From contig JAHBUL010000002.1 in the NCBI GenBank assembly GCA_019638085.1, positions 238,282 to 302,281 on the forward strand: 64,000 bases of DNA. The letters run 5' to 3'. Both the position numbers and the translations under genes were made by a program. Positions 9,420 through 18,742 of the stretch are shown piece by piece. Under the pieces are notes generated by a model, which made no database searches, was not told the origin of the DNA, and was given only the letters and a program-made list of their open reading frames with translations. This DNA is from Flavobacteriales bacterium (GTDB lineage Bacteria > Bacteroidota > Bacteroidia > Flavobacteriales_F > PHOS-HE28). The number at the start of each line of letters is the position of its first letter. The stretch's first letter is position 1.

Positions 9420-10265
9420 GTGATACGCTCCCTTCTCTTTCTTGTTCTCCTTGCTCCGGCATTGCTCTTCGGTCAAGGCAGCGCGGGTATCAGCTATGCC
9501 AGCCTATCCGGCCACCTGGAAGCGATCGGCACCGGCAGTGATGCCAAGCGCGACAGTGCCAGCGCCCTGCTGAAGCATGAGCTGGGCTTGATCCTGGATT
9601 CCGACAGCGCCTTCACCGCCAGTTTCGCCGATGTGCCGATCAGCCGCGTGGACGCCCCCGATGGCGACTTCCGCCTGTTCACGTGGAACGTACGGCATAG
9701 CAACGGCTACTTCCTTTACGAAGGCTTTCTGCTGGTGAAGAAGGGTAGCAAGCACGTGCTTTACGAACTGCGGGACATGACGGACCACATCGCCAAACCT
9801 GCCACAGCGCAGCTCAGTCCGGAGAATTGGTACGGTGCGGTGTATTACGAAGTGATCCCGGTGAAGCGCGGCAGCAGGACCTATTACACATTGCTGGGCT
9901 GGAAGGGCTACAACACGGTGGAGACCCGCAAAGTGATCGATGTGCTCAGCATCAGCGGCTCTGCGCCGAAGTTCGGCGCTCCCTTGTTCCTTGCGGATAG
10001 GCATCGGAACCAACGGGAGGTCTTCGGCTTTACCGCCCAAGGCAGCATGCAACTGAAGTGGATGCCGGAGCGCAAGGCGATCATCGTGGATCACCTTTCA
10101 CCAACCCGGCCCGAGTTCGCTGGTCAGCCCGCTTTCATGGCGCCGGACTTCTCCTTCGACAGCTACACGTGGGACAAGGACCACTGGCGCTTGGACCGCG
10201 ACATCGACCTGCGCGAAACCGGCAAGAGCAAGCCGTACAAGGCGCCGCCGAAGGAATCGCGGTAG
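9420..10265 (+). CDS. Exported protein of unknown function
   Basis: 281 residues from a GTG start. I chose this start because it gives a proper signal peptide (MIRSLLFLVLLAPALLFGQG, cleavage near residue 18), whereas the longer frame from 9294 adds sequence with no secretion character. The mature protein is rich in aromatic and charged residues and has no motif I can assign. A stretch around 115-185 (NWYGAVYYEVIPVK, YYTLLGWKGYN) looks like beta-sheet and recalls conserved exported proteins of Bacteroidota seen without assigned role. It is divergent from the GH3 fusion. It ends in a basic tail just before the hairpin-rich gap at 10.3 kb. Confidence 0.75.
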   Translation: MIRSLLFLVLLAPALLFGQGSAGISYASLSGHLEAIGTGSDAKRDSASALLKHELGLILDSDSAFTASFADVPISRVDAPDGDFRLFTWNVRHSNGYFLYEGFLLVKKGSKHVLYELRDMTDHIAKPATAQLSPENWYGAVYYEVIPVKRGSRTYYTLLGWKGYNTVETRKVIDVLSISGSAPKFGAPLFLADRHRNQREVFGFTAQGSMQLKWMPERKAIIVDHLSPTRPEFAGQPAFMAPDFSFDSYTWDKDHWRLDRDIDLRETGKSKPYKAPPKESR

Positions 10266-10275
10266 CACCCATCCC

Positions 10276-10389
10276 GCGCTCGCTTGTCCGCAAGTCGGCG
10301 CTCGCTTGTAGCGAGTGCCAACCCCCCTTGTCGGCGCTCGCGTGTCGCGAGTGCCCGTCCCCATTCGGCGCTCGCTTGTAACGCTTGCC
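10276..10389. repeat. Four tandem hairpin units
   Basis: Four 20-23 base units related to GGCGCTCGCTTGTAGCGAGTGCC lie at 10276-10295, 10297-10319, 10333-10355 and 10367-10389. Units 2 and 3 are 10-bp stems with a TGT loop. The top pair changes from T-A in unit 2 to G-C in unit 3, a compensatory change that suggests the stem itself is maintained. Units 1 and 4 are degenerate. It is not a CRISPR: the units are palindromic throughout and the spacers are only 1-13 bases. Confidence 0.7.
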
Positions 10390-10472
10390 AAGGCCACATC
10401 GCATCAGGGCTATCGGGTCATATTCGCCCGTTTGGCGCGGGATACAAGGTCACGTGGGCCTCATTCGGCAGC

Positions 10473-10560
10473 GCTTGAACGCCCTGCGGGCGAGCGCCCC
10501 TTGATCTTTTGGTCCGATAGATATCGGACCACGGATGGACACGGCCCGATACGTATCGGG
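10473..10560 (+). repeat. Composite palindromic element, copy 1
   Basis: Order: GCTTGAACGCCC with the hairpin CGCCCTGCGGGCG (10480-10492), then the palindrome GGTCCGATAGATATCGGACC (10511-10530), then the perfect palindrome CCCGATACGTATCGGG (10545-10560). The same parts in the same order occur on the opposite strand at 33053-33139. Both palindromes belong to the CCGAT-N4-ATCGG family found six times in this window. A 16-base near-perfect inverted pair (10529-10544 and 10621-10636, one mismatch) overlaps the element and extends it. The rest of the gap up to 10801 contains one common GCCCTTCGACAAGCTCAGGGC repeat and no gene. Confidence 0.7.
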
Positions 10561-10801
10561 TCCACACGGACCTTGCTTCGCCGCAGCGGCTACGCGAAGG
10601 CGCGTAAATACCGCCCTCATCCGTGTCTATCCGTGGTTCCCTCTTTGGACCGACCGCACCGCCCTTCGACAAGCTCAGGGCAGGTTAGGCGTGGCTCGAA
10701 GACCCGATAGCCCTGCACATCGCATGACCCGAAAAATTCCACGCTATACCTTTAATCCTTCTTAGGTCTCGACCCGCCCGTTCCCATCCCTCCGAGCGAA
10801 C

Positions 10802-13800
10802 ATGAATTCCACTTCTTCCAGAAGGCTCTATTACTTGTCCCTGTTCGCCGGAACGCTCTTCACCACCGGCCTTTTTGGCCAACAGATCGCTTCCACTGAG
10901 CGGCATGGCACCAGTGAACTTCCCGATTGGATCACCTTCCACGAGGGGATGACCAACACCGCATTGGTGCCCGTTCTGGAAAGTGAACTCGGATGGCCCA
11001 CGGGCTACAACCTCATACCAACCGGCCGACCGATCGAAGAGCGATCAGGCTGGACCCACCAGCGCTATCAGCAGCTTTATCAGGGCGTGCCGGTCTTCGG
11101 GGCCACAGTAATGGTGCACGAAAAGGATGGCGCCATCGGATCATTGAATGGTGAGCTATCGATCGCTGGAACGAAATCCGCTCCCACTCCGACACTTTCC
11201 CCCGAAGCCGCGCTGGAAGCCGCCATGCGCCACGTGGGTGCACGCAGCTACATGTGGGATTCACCGGAGATGGAGGCCTTCATCAAGAAGGAACAGCACG
11301 ATCCGCAAGCCACCTTCCGCCCTACCCCGGAACTGATCTACTACCCGCTCGCCTTTCCCCGGCTGGATGGAGAATTACGCTTGGCATACAAGCTGGACAT
11401 CTATGCCCAGGAGCCGCGCTCCCGCCAGTATGTGCTGGTGGATGCGCAGCGAGGCGAGATCCTGAATTCCATCCCGCGGATGCATTCCATCAACGAGCCG
11501 GGTACGGCGGAGACTGCATACAGCGGGAACCGGCCCATCATGACCTTCCGCCCTTCCACGGATGATGCCTTCCAACTGAAGGACCTTTCGCGCGGCGGCG
11601 GTATCCTCACTTACGATTGTGCGAACACCTCCAACTACGCTGCGGCGCAGATCCCCACCAACACCACCAACAACTGGGATCTTGGCAGCTTGAGCGCAAA
11701 CTCCATCCTGGATGCCCATTGGGGCACCGAGCGCACCTACGACTACTACTTGGACGTCCACAACTGGGACTCTTACGACAACGCGGGCTCTCCCATGCTC
11801 AGCTATGCGCACTTCAACCTGGTGAGCTATGGCTATCCCAGCAACAACAACGCCTTTTGGGACGGGCAGCGGATGACCTATGGGGACGGCAATGGCACCA
11901 ACTACCATCCCTTCACGGCCATTGATGTGCTGGGGCACGAGATCACGCACGGGGTCACGGAACATTCGGCCGGATTGATCTACCAGGATGAATCAGGTGC
12001 ACTGAACGAGTCCTTCAGCGACATCATCGGCAGTTGCATTGAGTACTACGCCAAGCCGGAGGGCTTCTCCTGGATGATCGGCACCGACATGAGCGTTTCC
12101 GGCAGCGGTTTCCGCAACTTGGCCGACCCGAACCAGTTCGGCCACCCCAACACCTACCAAGGTGCATATTGGGTAACAGGTAGTGCGGACAATGGCGGGG
12201 TGCATACCAACAGTGGTGTCCAGAACTACTGGTTCTACCTGCTCACCCAAGGCGGCTCGGGCACCAATGACAATGGCGATGCATACAGCGTGCAAGGCAT
12301 CGGATTCGAGGAGGCCGGAGATATCGCGTTCCGCAACCTCACCGTGTACCTCAATGCGAATTCCGATTATGCGGATGCTCGCGCCGGTGCCATTCAAGCC
12401 ACGACGGATCTCTTCGGAGGATGCTCACCACAACTGATCGCAGTTACCAATGCATGGTATGCCGTGGGCGTGGGTGCGCCGTTCAGCGATGCCGTAGTGG
12501 CGGGCTTCAGCAGCTCATCCAGCTACAGCTGCGATGTACCTGCAGCGATCCAGTTCACCAATACATCCATCAACGGGGATACGTACCTGTGGGACTTCGG
12601 CGATGGCCAAACCTCCACCAGCACCTCCCCTTCCCACACCTACGAAGCACCCGGCAACTACACGGTGAGCCTGATCGCGGACGGCTCGGCCCAATGCAAC
12701 AGCACGGACACCTTGATCATCCAGCAATACATCACCGTGGAGAACGACGGTGCACTCACGGCTGCGGCCTGCGCACCTGCGGCGATCAACCCCACCAACC
12801 AAGCAGGCATCTTCAACTTCCAGTTCGGTGACCTGAACAAAGCCAGTACCGGCGCAGTGGATGGCTACCAGGACTTCAGTTGCGAGCAGGTGGCCACCTT
12901 CACCGAAGGTTTGAGCTACCCGCTCAACGTGATCCTCCACATCCCCGGCTTTATGGCCCTGTGGATCGACCTGGACAACGACGGAGCTTTCACTGCCGAT
13001 GAAAAAGTGTTCGCCTCCACTGGGGAAAGCATGGTACACAACGCCGACGTGATCATTCCTGCTGCCTCCCTGTTCGATACGCGTCTGCGTGTTCGGGTGA
13101 TCGCCAGCAGCCAGCCCATCAGCGATGCGTGTACGGTGGTCGGTGGCCAGGTGGAGGATTATTCCGCACGGATCCTGGATAACGAAGAAGCACCGATCGC
13201 CGCGTTCACTGCAAACCCGACCACGGTGCTGGTCGGTTCCACGGTCACCTTCCAGGACCTCTCCCTGAACGCACCGACAGCTTGGGAATGGGCCTTTACG
13301 GGCGGGGACGTCACGGCTTCCTCCGAACAGTACCCACACGTACAATATGATGCGATCGGCCAATACGACGTGCAGGTGATCGTGTCCAATGCGCACGGCA
13401 GCGACACTTTGCTGATCCCGGACTTCATCCACGTGGTGAACAGCTTCAACCTCTGCCAAGTGGAAAGCACTTCCTCGGTCACCGGTACCTTCTTCGACCC
13501 GGGCGGCCCAACTGGCAATTATGGTAACAATGAGACCTGCACCCTGCTGATCGCACCTCCATGCGCCACCAGCATCTCCGTTACCTTCCATTCCTTCGCT
13601 ACGGAATCCGGCTATGATTTCCTGCGCTTCTACGATGGCAGCAGTGCCTCGGCCCCTCTACTCGGTCAGTTCAGTGGCAATAGCCTCCCTGCATTCTTCA
13701 GTACCAGCGGAGGGCAGCTGTTCGTGCGCTGGAATGCCGACCAATCCGTGAATGCCAGCGGCTTCGAGGTGGAATGGACCACGCAGACCGGTTCTGAGCA

Positions 13801-15304
13801 ACCGATCAACACACTGGCATCTGCCAGCGTAATGTCCCCTGCCTTCGGCCAGGTGGTGCAGTTCACGGATGCGACCGAGGAAACTCCTTCCTCTTGGTCG
13901 TGGAACTTTGGGGATGGCTCCTTCAGCAACGCACAACATCCCGCCCATGCCTTTCTCTCCAGCGGACCACAAACCGTTGTGTTCACCGCAAGCAATTGTG
14001 CCGGTACGGGCAGCGACACGTTGCACTTGCTGGTAAGTGAACCGGGTGCCCTTTCCATTGCACCCGATACGTTGCAGCTGAGCGGTCCAGCCTGTTCGGA
14101 CAGCCTGAACGGCAGTTTCACCCTTTCAAATCCCGGTGCCGGTCCCTTGATCTGGAGCTTCGGGAGCCGACTGACGGATGACTTTGAGGGTGGCAGTGCC
14201 AATACTGATATCTGGCAGTCCACCGCAGGTGTGAACTCCAACAGTTGCGGCGCCCATGGCGGCAACCGCGCTCACCGCTTCTCCATGAACGGTCAACGAA
14301 TGATCGAGACCCACCCGCTGGACATTCATCCCAACACCCACTTCTCCTTCTACCTGAAATACGGCGATGGCGGCAGCTGCGACGGTCTGGAACCCGGTGA
14401 ACATGTAGTGCTCGAATACGCCTTGGACGGCACCATCTGGAACCTGCTGGAGAGCTACACCGACCTATCACTGTATGCCGACTGGACGCAGGTGGATGCC
14501 GTTCTGCCAGCGGCCGTGGCCAGCAGCCAGACCCGGCTCCGGTTGCGGCAACTGGAACACAGCGGCTACACCTATGATGTATGGGCCATTGATGACGTGG
14601 CCGTGGATGCGGGATATTCCGGGCCACACGCACTGGCACCCTCGAATGGCACCACTGCGGCAGATGAGAACAGCACAGTGAGCATTGCCGTGAACACCGC
14701 GAACTACATACCGGGCACGCACGTGGAAGACCTGCTGATCTATACTACCGACCCCTCCCAGCCGTTCGTTTCGATCCCTGTGTTGATCACCCTCCTTGCC
14801 GATTCGATCCCGGTGCAGATCACCCATACCAACCCTGATCTGGCCAATGGCACGGTGGACTTCGATCCCAACTCATCCAATGCGGTTGAATGGTTCTGGG
14901 ATTTTGGTGATAGCAATACTTCCACTGAAGGATCGCCCTCACATACCTATGCCTCCTGGGGTTCCTACACGGTGATCTTGACCGCTTGGAACGCTGCGGG
15001 CTGCTCAGCAACGGACACGGTACTGGTACAGTATGGCCCAGTGGGTATCGCGGAGCTTGCGCCGGATGCCATTACCGTGCTTCCCAACCCGAGCCATGGT
15101 TCGTTCATCCTTCGCTTGCAGAACACAAGCCTTATATACGGCTCCCTGATGGACGGAACAGGCCGCATACTCATCAACAACATGGCATTCCGGAGCGGTG
15201 ACAATGCGGTGGACATCACAGGGCTGGCCGATGGCGCGTACATCCTCCGCTTGCATATCGGAGAGGCCCTGCGGCATCTGCGGATCGTGAAGCAGCAGCA
15301 TTGA
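10802..15304 (+). CDS. Large secreted M4 (thermolysin-type) metalloprotease with PKD, GEVED and CUB domains and a T9SS sorting signal
   Basis: 1500 residues. A signal peptide (to about 26) and an FTP/PepSY-type propeptide (about 40-220) precede the M4 catalytic domain (about 240-560). The zinc motif HEITH is at residues 379-383 and the third ligand Glu in NESFSD about 24 residues later. Then come a PKD domain (YLWDFGDGQTSTSTSPSHTY), a GEVED-like segment with WIDLDNDGAF, a second PKD, a CUB-like domain (YDFLRFYDGSSASAPLLGQF), a third PKD, a jelly-roll-like module starting DDFEGGSANTDIW, a fourth PKD and a C-terminal T9SS domain (VLPNPSHGSFIL). It should be exported across the outer membrane and act on extracellular protein. 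It follows the hairpin-rich gap and stands alone. Confidence 0.93.
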   Translation: MNSTSSRRLYYLSLFAGTLFTTGLFGQQIASTERHGTSELPDWITFHEGMTNTALVPVLESELGWPTGYNLIPTGRPIEERSGWTHQRYQQLYQGVPVFGATVMVHEKDGAIGSLNGELSIAGTKSAPTPTLSPEAALEAAMRHVGARSYMWDSPEMEAFIKKEQHDPQATFRPTPELIYYPLAFPRLDGELRLAYKLDIYAQEPRSRQYVLVDAQRGEILNSIPRMHSINEPGTAETAYSGNRPIMTFRPSTDDAFQLKDLSRGGGILTYDCANTSNYAAAQIPTNTTNNWDLGSLSANSILDAHWGTERTYDYYLDVHNWDSYDNAGSPMLSYAHFNLVSYGYPSNNNAFWDGQRMTYGDGNGTNYHPFTAIDVLGHEITHGVTEHSAGLIYQDESGALNESFSDIIGSCIEYYAKPEGFSWMIGTDMSVSGSGFRNLADPNQFGHPNTYQGAYWVTGSADNGGVHTNSGVQNYWFYLLTQGGSGTNDNGDAYSVQGIGFEEAGDIAFRNLTVYLNANSDYADARAGAIQATTDLFGGCSPQLIAVTNAWYAVGVGAPFSDAVVAGFSSSSSYSCDVPAAIQFTNTSINGDTYLWDFGDGQTSTSTSPSHTYEAPGNYTVSLIADGSAQCNSTDTLIIQQYITVENDGALTAAACAPAAINPTNQAGIFNFQFGDLNKASTGAVDGYQDFSCEQVATFTEGLSYPLNVILHIPGFMALWIDLDNDGAFTADEKVFASTGESMVHNADVIIPAASLFDTRLRVRVIASSQPISDACTVVGGQVEDYSARILDNEEAPIAAFTANPTTVLVGSTVTFQDLSLNAPTAWEWAFTGGDVTASSEQYPHVQYDAIGQYDVQVIVSNAHGSDTLLIPDFIHVVNSFNLCQVESTSSVTGTFFDPGGPTGNYGNNETCTLLIAPPCATSISVTFHSFATESGYDFLRFYDGSSASAPLLGQFSGNSLPAFFSTSGGQLFVRWNADQSVNASGFEVEWTTQTGSEQPINTLASASVMSPAFGQVVQFTDATEETPSSWSWNFGDGSFSNAQHPAHAFLSSGPQTVVFTASNCAGTGSDTLHLLVSEPGALSIAPDTLQLSGPACSDSLNGSFTLSNPGAGPLIWSFGSRLTDDFEGGSANTDIWQSTAGVNSNSCGAHGGNRAHRFSMNGQRMIETHPLDIHPNTHFSFYLKYGDGGSCDGLEPGEHVVLEYALDGTIWNLLESYTDLSLYADWTQVDAVLPAAVASSQTRLRLRQLEHSGYTYDVWAIDDVAVDAGYSGPHALAPSNGTTAADENSTVSIAVNTANYIPGTHVEDLLIYTTDPSQPFVSIPVLITLLADSIPVQITHTNPDLANGTVDFDPNSSNAVEWFWDFGDSNTSTEGSPSHTYASWGSYTVILTAWNAAGCSATDTVLVQYGPVGIAELAPDAITVLPNPSHGSFILRLQNTSLIYGSLMDGTGRILINNMAFRSGDNAVDITGLADGAYILRLHIGEALRHLRIVKQQH

Positions 15305-15434
15305 ATTGCCTTGCACGATCTCGCGGAGCAGGTACCTGCGCATCCGCGATTTGGTCAACCTGCCGTGGCAAGAACCTGTTCTTTTCACCTTTTTGGGTCG
15401 GAAAATCGCGTAGGCATGCCGTACTTCGCGGGCG

Positions 15435-16709
15435 ATGAGCGGTGAACGGTTGTTGATCAAGAACGCGAAGGCGCTGGTGGGCACACATGCCGCCGGGGTG
15501 GAGCGCGTGGCAGGCGCCGAGATGCGCGAACTGCCGCAGGTGGAACAAGGCTGGCTGATGGCGGAGGACGGCATCATCACCGCTATCGGCACCGATGCGG
15601 ATTGGCCCGGAATCACGGACTGGAACGGCTTGGAGATCATCGATGCCACGGACCGCTATGTGCTGCCCGGTTGGTGCGATCCGCATACGCACACCGTGTT
15701 CGCCGCTTCGCGGGAAGGTGAATTCGTGGACCGCATCAACGGCCTGGGCTATCAGGAGATCGCGGCCAAGGGCGGCGGCATCCTCAACAGCGCGGCCAAG
15801 TTGCGCGGGATGAGCGAGGAGGAACTGTTCACCCAAGCGAAGGCACGGGTGGAGGAACTGATGCGCCAAGGCACCGTGGCCGTGGAGATCAAAAGCGGCT
15901 ATGGGCTTACGCTCGAAAGCGAGCTGAAGATGCTGCGCGTGGCCAAGCGCCTGAAGCAGGAACTCCCCCTACAAGTACGCACCACGCTGCTGGCCGCCCA
16001 TGCCATTCCCCCGGAATACAAGACCGATCGCGATGGCTATATGGACCTCATCGTCAACGAGATCATCCCACGCGTGGTGGAAGAAGGTTTGGCGCAATAC
16101 GTGGATTGCTTCTGTGAGACCAACTACTTCACCGTGGCCGAGATGGAGCGCTTGCTGACGGCCGGGGCTGAACACGGATTGATCGGCAAGGTGCATGTGA
16201 ACCAGTTCACCAGCATCGGCGGCATCCGGGCGGCCGTGGCCCAAGGTGCCTTGAGCGTGGACCATTTGGAAATAATGGAGGACACCGATATCCAAGCGTT
16301 GACCGGCACGTCCGTGATCCCGACCCTGCTTCCCTCCTGCTCCTTCTTCCTCGGCATCCCATATGGTCCGGCACGGCGCCTGATCGAGGCCGGACTGCCC
16401 CTTGCCCTGGCCACGGACTTCAACCCGGGCACCACGCCCAGCGGCAACATGAACTTCGTGGTGGCCTTGGGCTGCATCAAGTTGCGCATGCTTCCGGAGG
16501 AGGCCATCAACGCAGCCACGCTGAACGCCGCTGCGGCCATGGGTCTGCAGAATGAATTGGGAAGCATCACCGTGGGCAAGCGGGCCAGCTTCATCATCAC
16601 CAGGCCTGTGCCTTCACTGGCTTACCTGCCGTATGCCTTCGGACAGGACCATATCGATACCGTGATCATTGATGGAAGAGCAGTCCGGACCGGAGAAGCC
16701 ACGGATTGA
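15435..16709 (+). CDS. hutI: Imidazolonepropionase
   Basis: 424 residues, amidohydrolase superfamily. It hydrolyses 4-imidazolone-5-propanoate to N-formimidoyl-L-glutamate, the third step of histidine catabolism. The metal-binding motif DPHTHTVF is near residue 80, followed by the family stretch GGGILNSAAKLR. AIKSGYGL-like and HVNQF segments and the late Asp in ALATDFNPGT complete the active site. Length is normal. The next hut-type step is encoded by ftcD at 20415, but hutH and hutU are not in the window. The 3' end overlaps the CPBP protease start by 38 bases, so the two are probably co-transcribed. Confidence 0.95.
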   Translation: MSGERLLIKNAKALVGTHAAGVERVAGAEMRELPQVEQGWLMAEDGIITAIGTDADWPGITDWNGLEIIDATDRYVLPGWCDPHTHTVFAASREGEFVDRINGLGYQEIAAKGGGILNSAAKLRGMSEEELFTQAKARVEELMRQGTVAVEIKSGYGLTLESELKMLRVAKRLKQELPLQVRTTLLAAHAIPPEYKTDRDGYMDLIVNEIIPRVVEEGLAQYVDCFCETNYFTVAEMERLLTAGAEHGLIGKVHVNQFTSIGGIRAAVAQGALSVDHLEIMEDTDIQALTGTSVIPTLLPSCSFFLGIPYGPARRLIEAGLPLALATDFNPGTTPSGNMNFVVALGCIKLRMLPEEAINAATLNAAAAMGLQNELGSITVGKRASFIITRPVPSLAYLPYAFGQDHIDTVIIDGRAVRTGEATD

Positions 16710-17466
16710 GCCGACGCTGCTCAGGCCGCCGGGGTTGGAGATGGCGCGTGGCCTGCTCTACTTCGCGTTCATCTTCATGAGCTTCATGTTCGTGCAGATG
16801 CTCGTGCTGATCTGGCGGGTGTTCGCGCTATCACCCGAGCTGGCGGCACAAGGGTTTTCAATGAGCTTGTTGGACACACCGCAGTTCCAGCAACGATGGG
16901 TGGAGTTCGCTGCAAACGGTGATGTGCTCGCCTTGGTGAGCCTCCTTTCCGGAGCAGTGGGACTCACCTTGCTCCTGGTGATCACTTACCGTTGGAAACG
17001 CACGAGGACGGGCTTCTTTCTTGCACTTGGCCTGCCCAGCCTCCGCTCCTTCATCATCTGGACAGGCTTCTTCATCGTCCTGTTCGCAGCGCTGGAAGCG
17101 ATCGCCATGTTCCTACCCGAGATGAGCAGCGAGTTCATGCGGAAGGTCCTCTCCTCGGTGACCAACTATCCGATGCTCATCCTGGGATTGGGCTTGATGC
17201 CAGCGATCTTCGAGGAATTCCTCTTGCGCGGCCTGCTCTATGGATCCCTGCGTCACCTGATGGACAAGCACGTTTCCATCGCTATCGTGGCCGGCGTGTT
17301 CACCATGGTACACCAGCAGTACGATTGGTATATCCTGCTGCTCTATGTGCTACCCTTGGGGGTTTTCCTGGGCTACGCCCGCGCAAATACCGGATCCGTC
17401 TGGACCAGCGTCTTCCTGCACATGCTGAACAACTGCGCTAGCATGGTACTGCCCCACGGGCCATGA
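16672..17466 (+). CDS. CPBP-family intramembrane metalloprotease
   Basis: 264 residues with about six hydrophobic segments. The CPBP (CAAX protease and bacteriocin-processing, ABI) signature is visible: EEFLLRG in FEEFLLRGLLYGSLRH, and later FTMVHQQYD and FLHMLNNCAS, which supply the conserved Glu, Arg, His and Asn. The fold acts within the membrane, but substrates of most bacterial members are unknown. I start at the ATG at 16672; the TTG one codon earlier adds nothing. It overlaps the end of hutI by 38 bases. A link to histidine catabolism is not implied by family. Confidence 0.85.
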   Translation: MEEQSGPEKPRIEPTLLRPPGLEMARGLLYFAFIFMSFMFVQMLVLIWRVFALSPELAAQGFSMSLLDTPQFQQRWVEFAANGDVLALVSLLSGAVGLTLLLVITYRWKRTRTGFFLALGLPSLRSFIIWTGFFIVLFAALEAIAMFLPEMSSEFMRKVLSSVTNYPMLILGLGLMPAIFEEFLLRGLLYGSLRHLMDKHVSIAIVAGVFTMVHQQYDWYILLLYVLPLGVFLGYARANTGSVWTSVFLHMLNNCASMVLPHGP

Positions 17467-17642
17467 AGTGTTCAATGGCACAGGAGGCGCTTGCCATGGT
17501 GCGACCATCCAGCCAGTGCGTTGTTCCTTCACAAATGTATCGGCGCACAACCTGCACGATCACATGTCACCTTCCAGGGCGCATAGTCATCGCACCAGAA
17601 GTTCGTGCGTCCCCACCGGTTGAGAAGTAAATCCTTGAGCCT

Positions 17643-17672
17643 TTTGAAATGACCCGTTGTGACCTACCTTCG
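17643..17672 (+). promoter_or_regulatory. Probable promoter of the lipoprotein and T9SS pair
   Basis: TTTG (17643-17646), an 18-base spacer, then TACCTTCG (17665-17672, one mismatch to TAnnTTTG). It sits in the 295-base gap 17467-17761, where I see no other feature except the short repeat CGCCAAACGCCAAACGC near 17706. Confidence 0.45.
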
Positions 17673-17761
17673 ATAGCCCAACCAACACCCTTTATTAAAA
17701 TGAAACGCCAAACGCCAAACGCTTAACACGCACTGCGCCTTAGCTGGCCGCATTTTCAGCC

Positions 17762-18742
17762 ATGCTCCTGCTCGGCCTCACCGCCTGCCAAAAGGAAGAA
17801 GCCACAATTCCTGGCGTGAACTCAACGACGGAACTTAATGTCACCCCCCGAGTGAAAGCATTCGTGGACCGGGCCAACCACCACGCCGTAGATGCAGGAC
17901 GGGATGCCATCAGCGCGGACAGCGCGGTGTGGTATTTGGAGGCAGGAGTGAATTACAGCACAGCCCAAGCGTGGGTGGAACGCACCGAATTGACCACGGA
18001 CACGCTGGTCCTTCCGTTCGACTTCAGTTCCGGGACCGTATCGGTAGCCATGCTTGAAGATGCCTATACCCAATTGGTCCAAATGGTGAAACCATACACC
18101 ACCGGAGACCAAAACCTGCGTTTCGTGGATGTGGTCGAGACCCCGCAACAACTAAGCAGTGGTCATCTGTTGGTGCTCTGCACCGTAGCCAGCGGAGATG
18201 CCCGCAGCTACAACAACCCGCCGAACACCTACTACCCTCCCAGCTATTCAGCCTCATGGGACAACACCTATCAACTAGGCAGCCCCTGTGCCGCGAACAG
18301 TGCGGACCTTGTGATCCAAAAACGTATCAATAGCGCTAATTTGATCAACATGCAACCAGGTGAATACCTGTACAGTGTTGAATCATGGACGGTTTCTCAC
18401 ATACCCACTGATTTCCCGAACCACAACATCTACTGGAAAGACTCCTTCATCGCCAGTAGCACCCCGAACAACGGTGGTGTGCATGAAACACTGTTCTTCT
18501 CGGCCAAGATGTTCGACCCTTCCACCTATCCTTGCCTGAACGCCACTGAAATGAGCTATTGGACCGGGAACGCAACCACGAACGGTACTTGGCGGGGCAT
18601 TACCAAGATCCGCCAGACCTATTGCCCGTCCAAATACTTCATTAGTTGTACCCTCAATGGTGCTGTGCTTCAATATGGCACAGCAAATTACGGGCTCCAT
18701 GCCGCCCAAGTTAAATATGGTCGCGTCGGTTCCGCATCATGA
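17762..18742 (+). CDS. Probable lipoprotein of unknown function, start uncertain
   Basis: 326 residues from the only in-frame ATG after the stop TAG at 17741-17743. It begins MLLLGLTACQKEE: a convincing lipobox (LTAC) but with no basic residue and a core too short for a normal signal peptide. The sequence just upstream, read in other frames, starts MKRQTPN at 17700 and gives LAGRIFS near 17740. A frameshift in the signal peptide, natural or from sequencing, is therefore likely. The mature protein has no motif I recognise; it is rich in Asn, Tyr and Thr (YNNPPNTYYPPSYSASWD) and has several cysteines. It overlaps the next T9SS gene by 4 bases (ATGA), so the two are translated together. Confidence 0.7.
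   Translation: MLLLGLTACQKEEATIPGVNSTTELNVTPRVKAFVDRANHHAVDAGRDAISADSAVWYLEAGVNYSTAQAWVERTELTTDTLVLPFDFSSGTVSVAMLEDAYTQLVQMVKPYTTGDQNLRFVDVVETPQQLSSGHLLVLCTVASGDARSYNNPPNTYYPPSYSASWDNTYQLGSPCAANSADLVIQKRINSANLINMQPGEYLYSVESWTVSHIPTDFPNHNIYWKDSFIASSTPNNGGVHETLFFSAKMFDPSTYPCLNATEMSYWTGNATTNGTWRGITKIRQTYCPSKYFISCTLNGAVLQYGTANYGLHAAQVKYGRVGSAS

Noticed and set aside
10276..10389. CRISPR array
   Set aside because: Units are near-palindromes with spacers of 1-13 bases, four units only, and no cas gene in the window.
10668..10690. GCCCTTCGACAAGCTCAGGGC as a novel element
   Set aside because: This word is a widespread dispersed repeat in many environmental genomes; it is not specific here.
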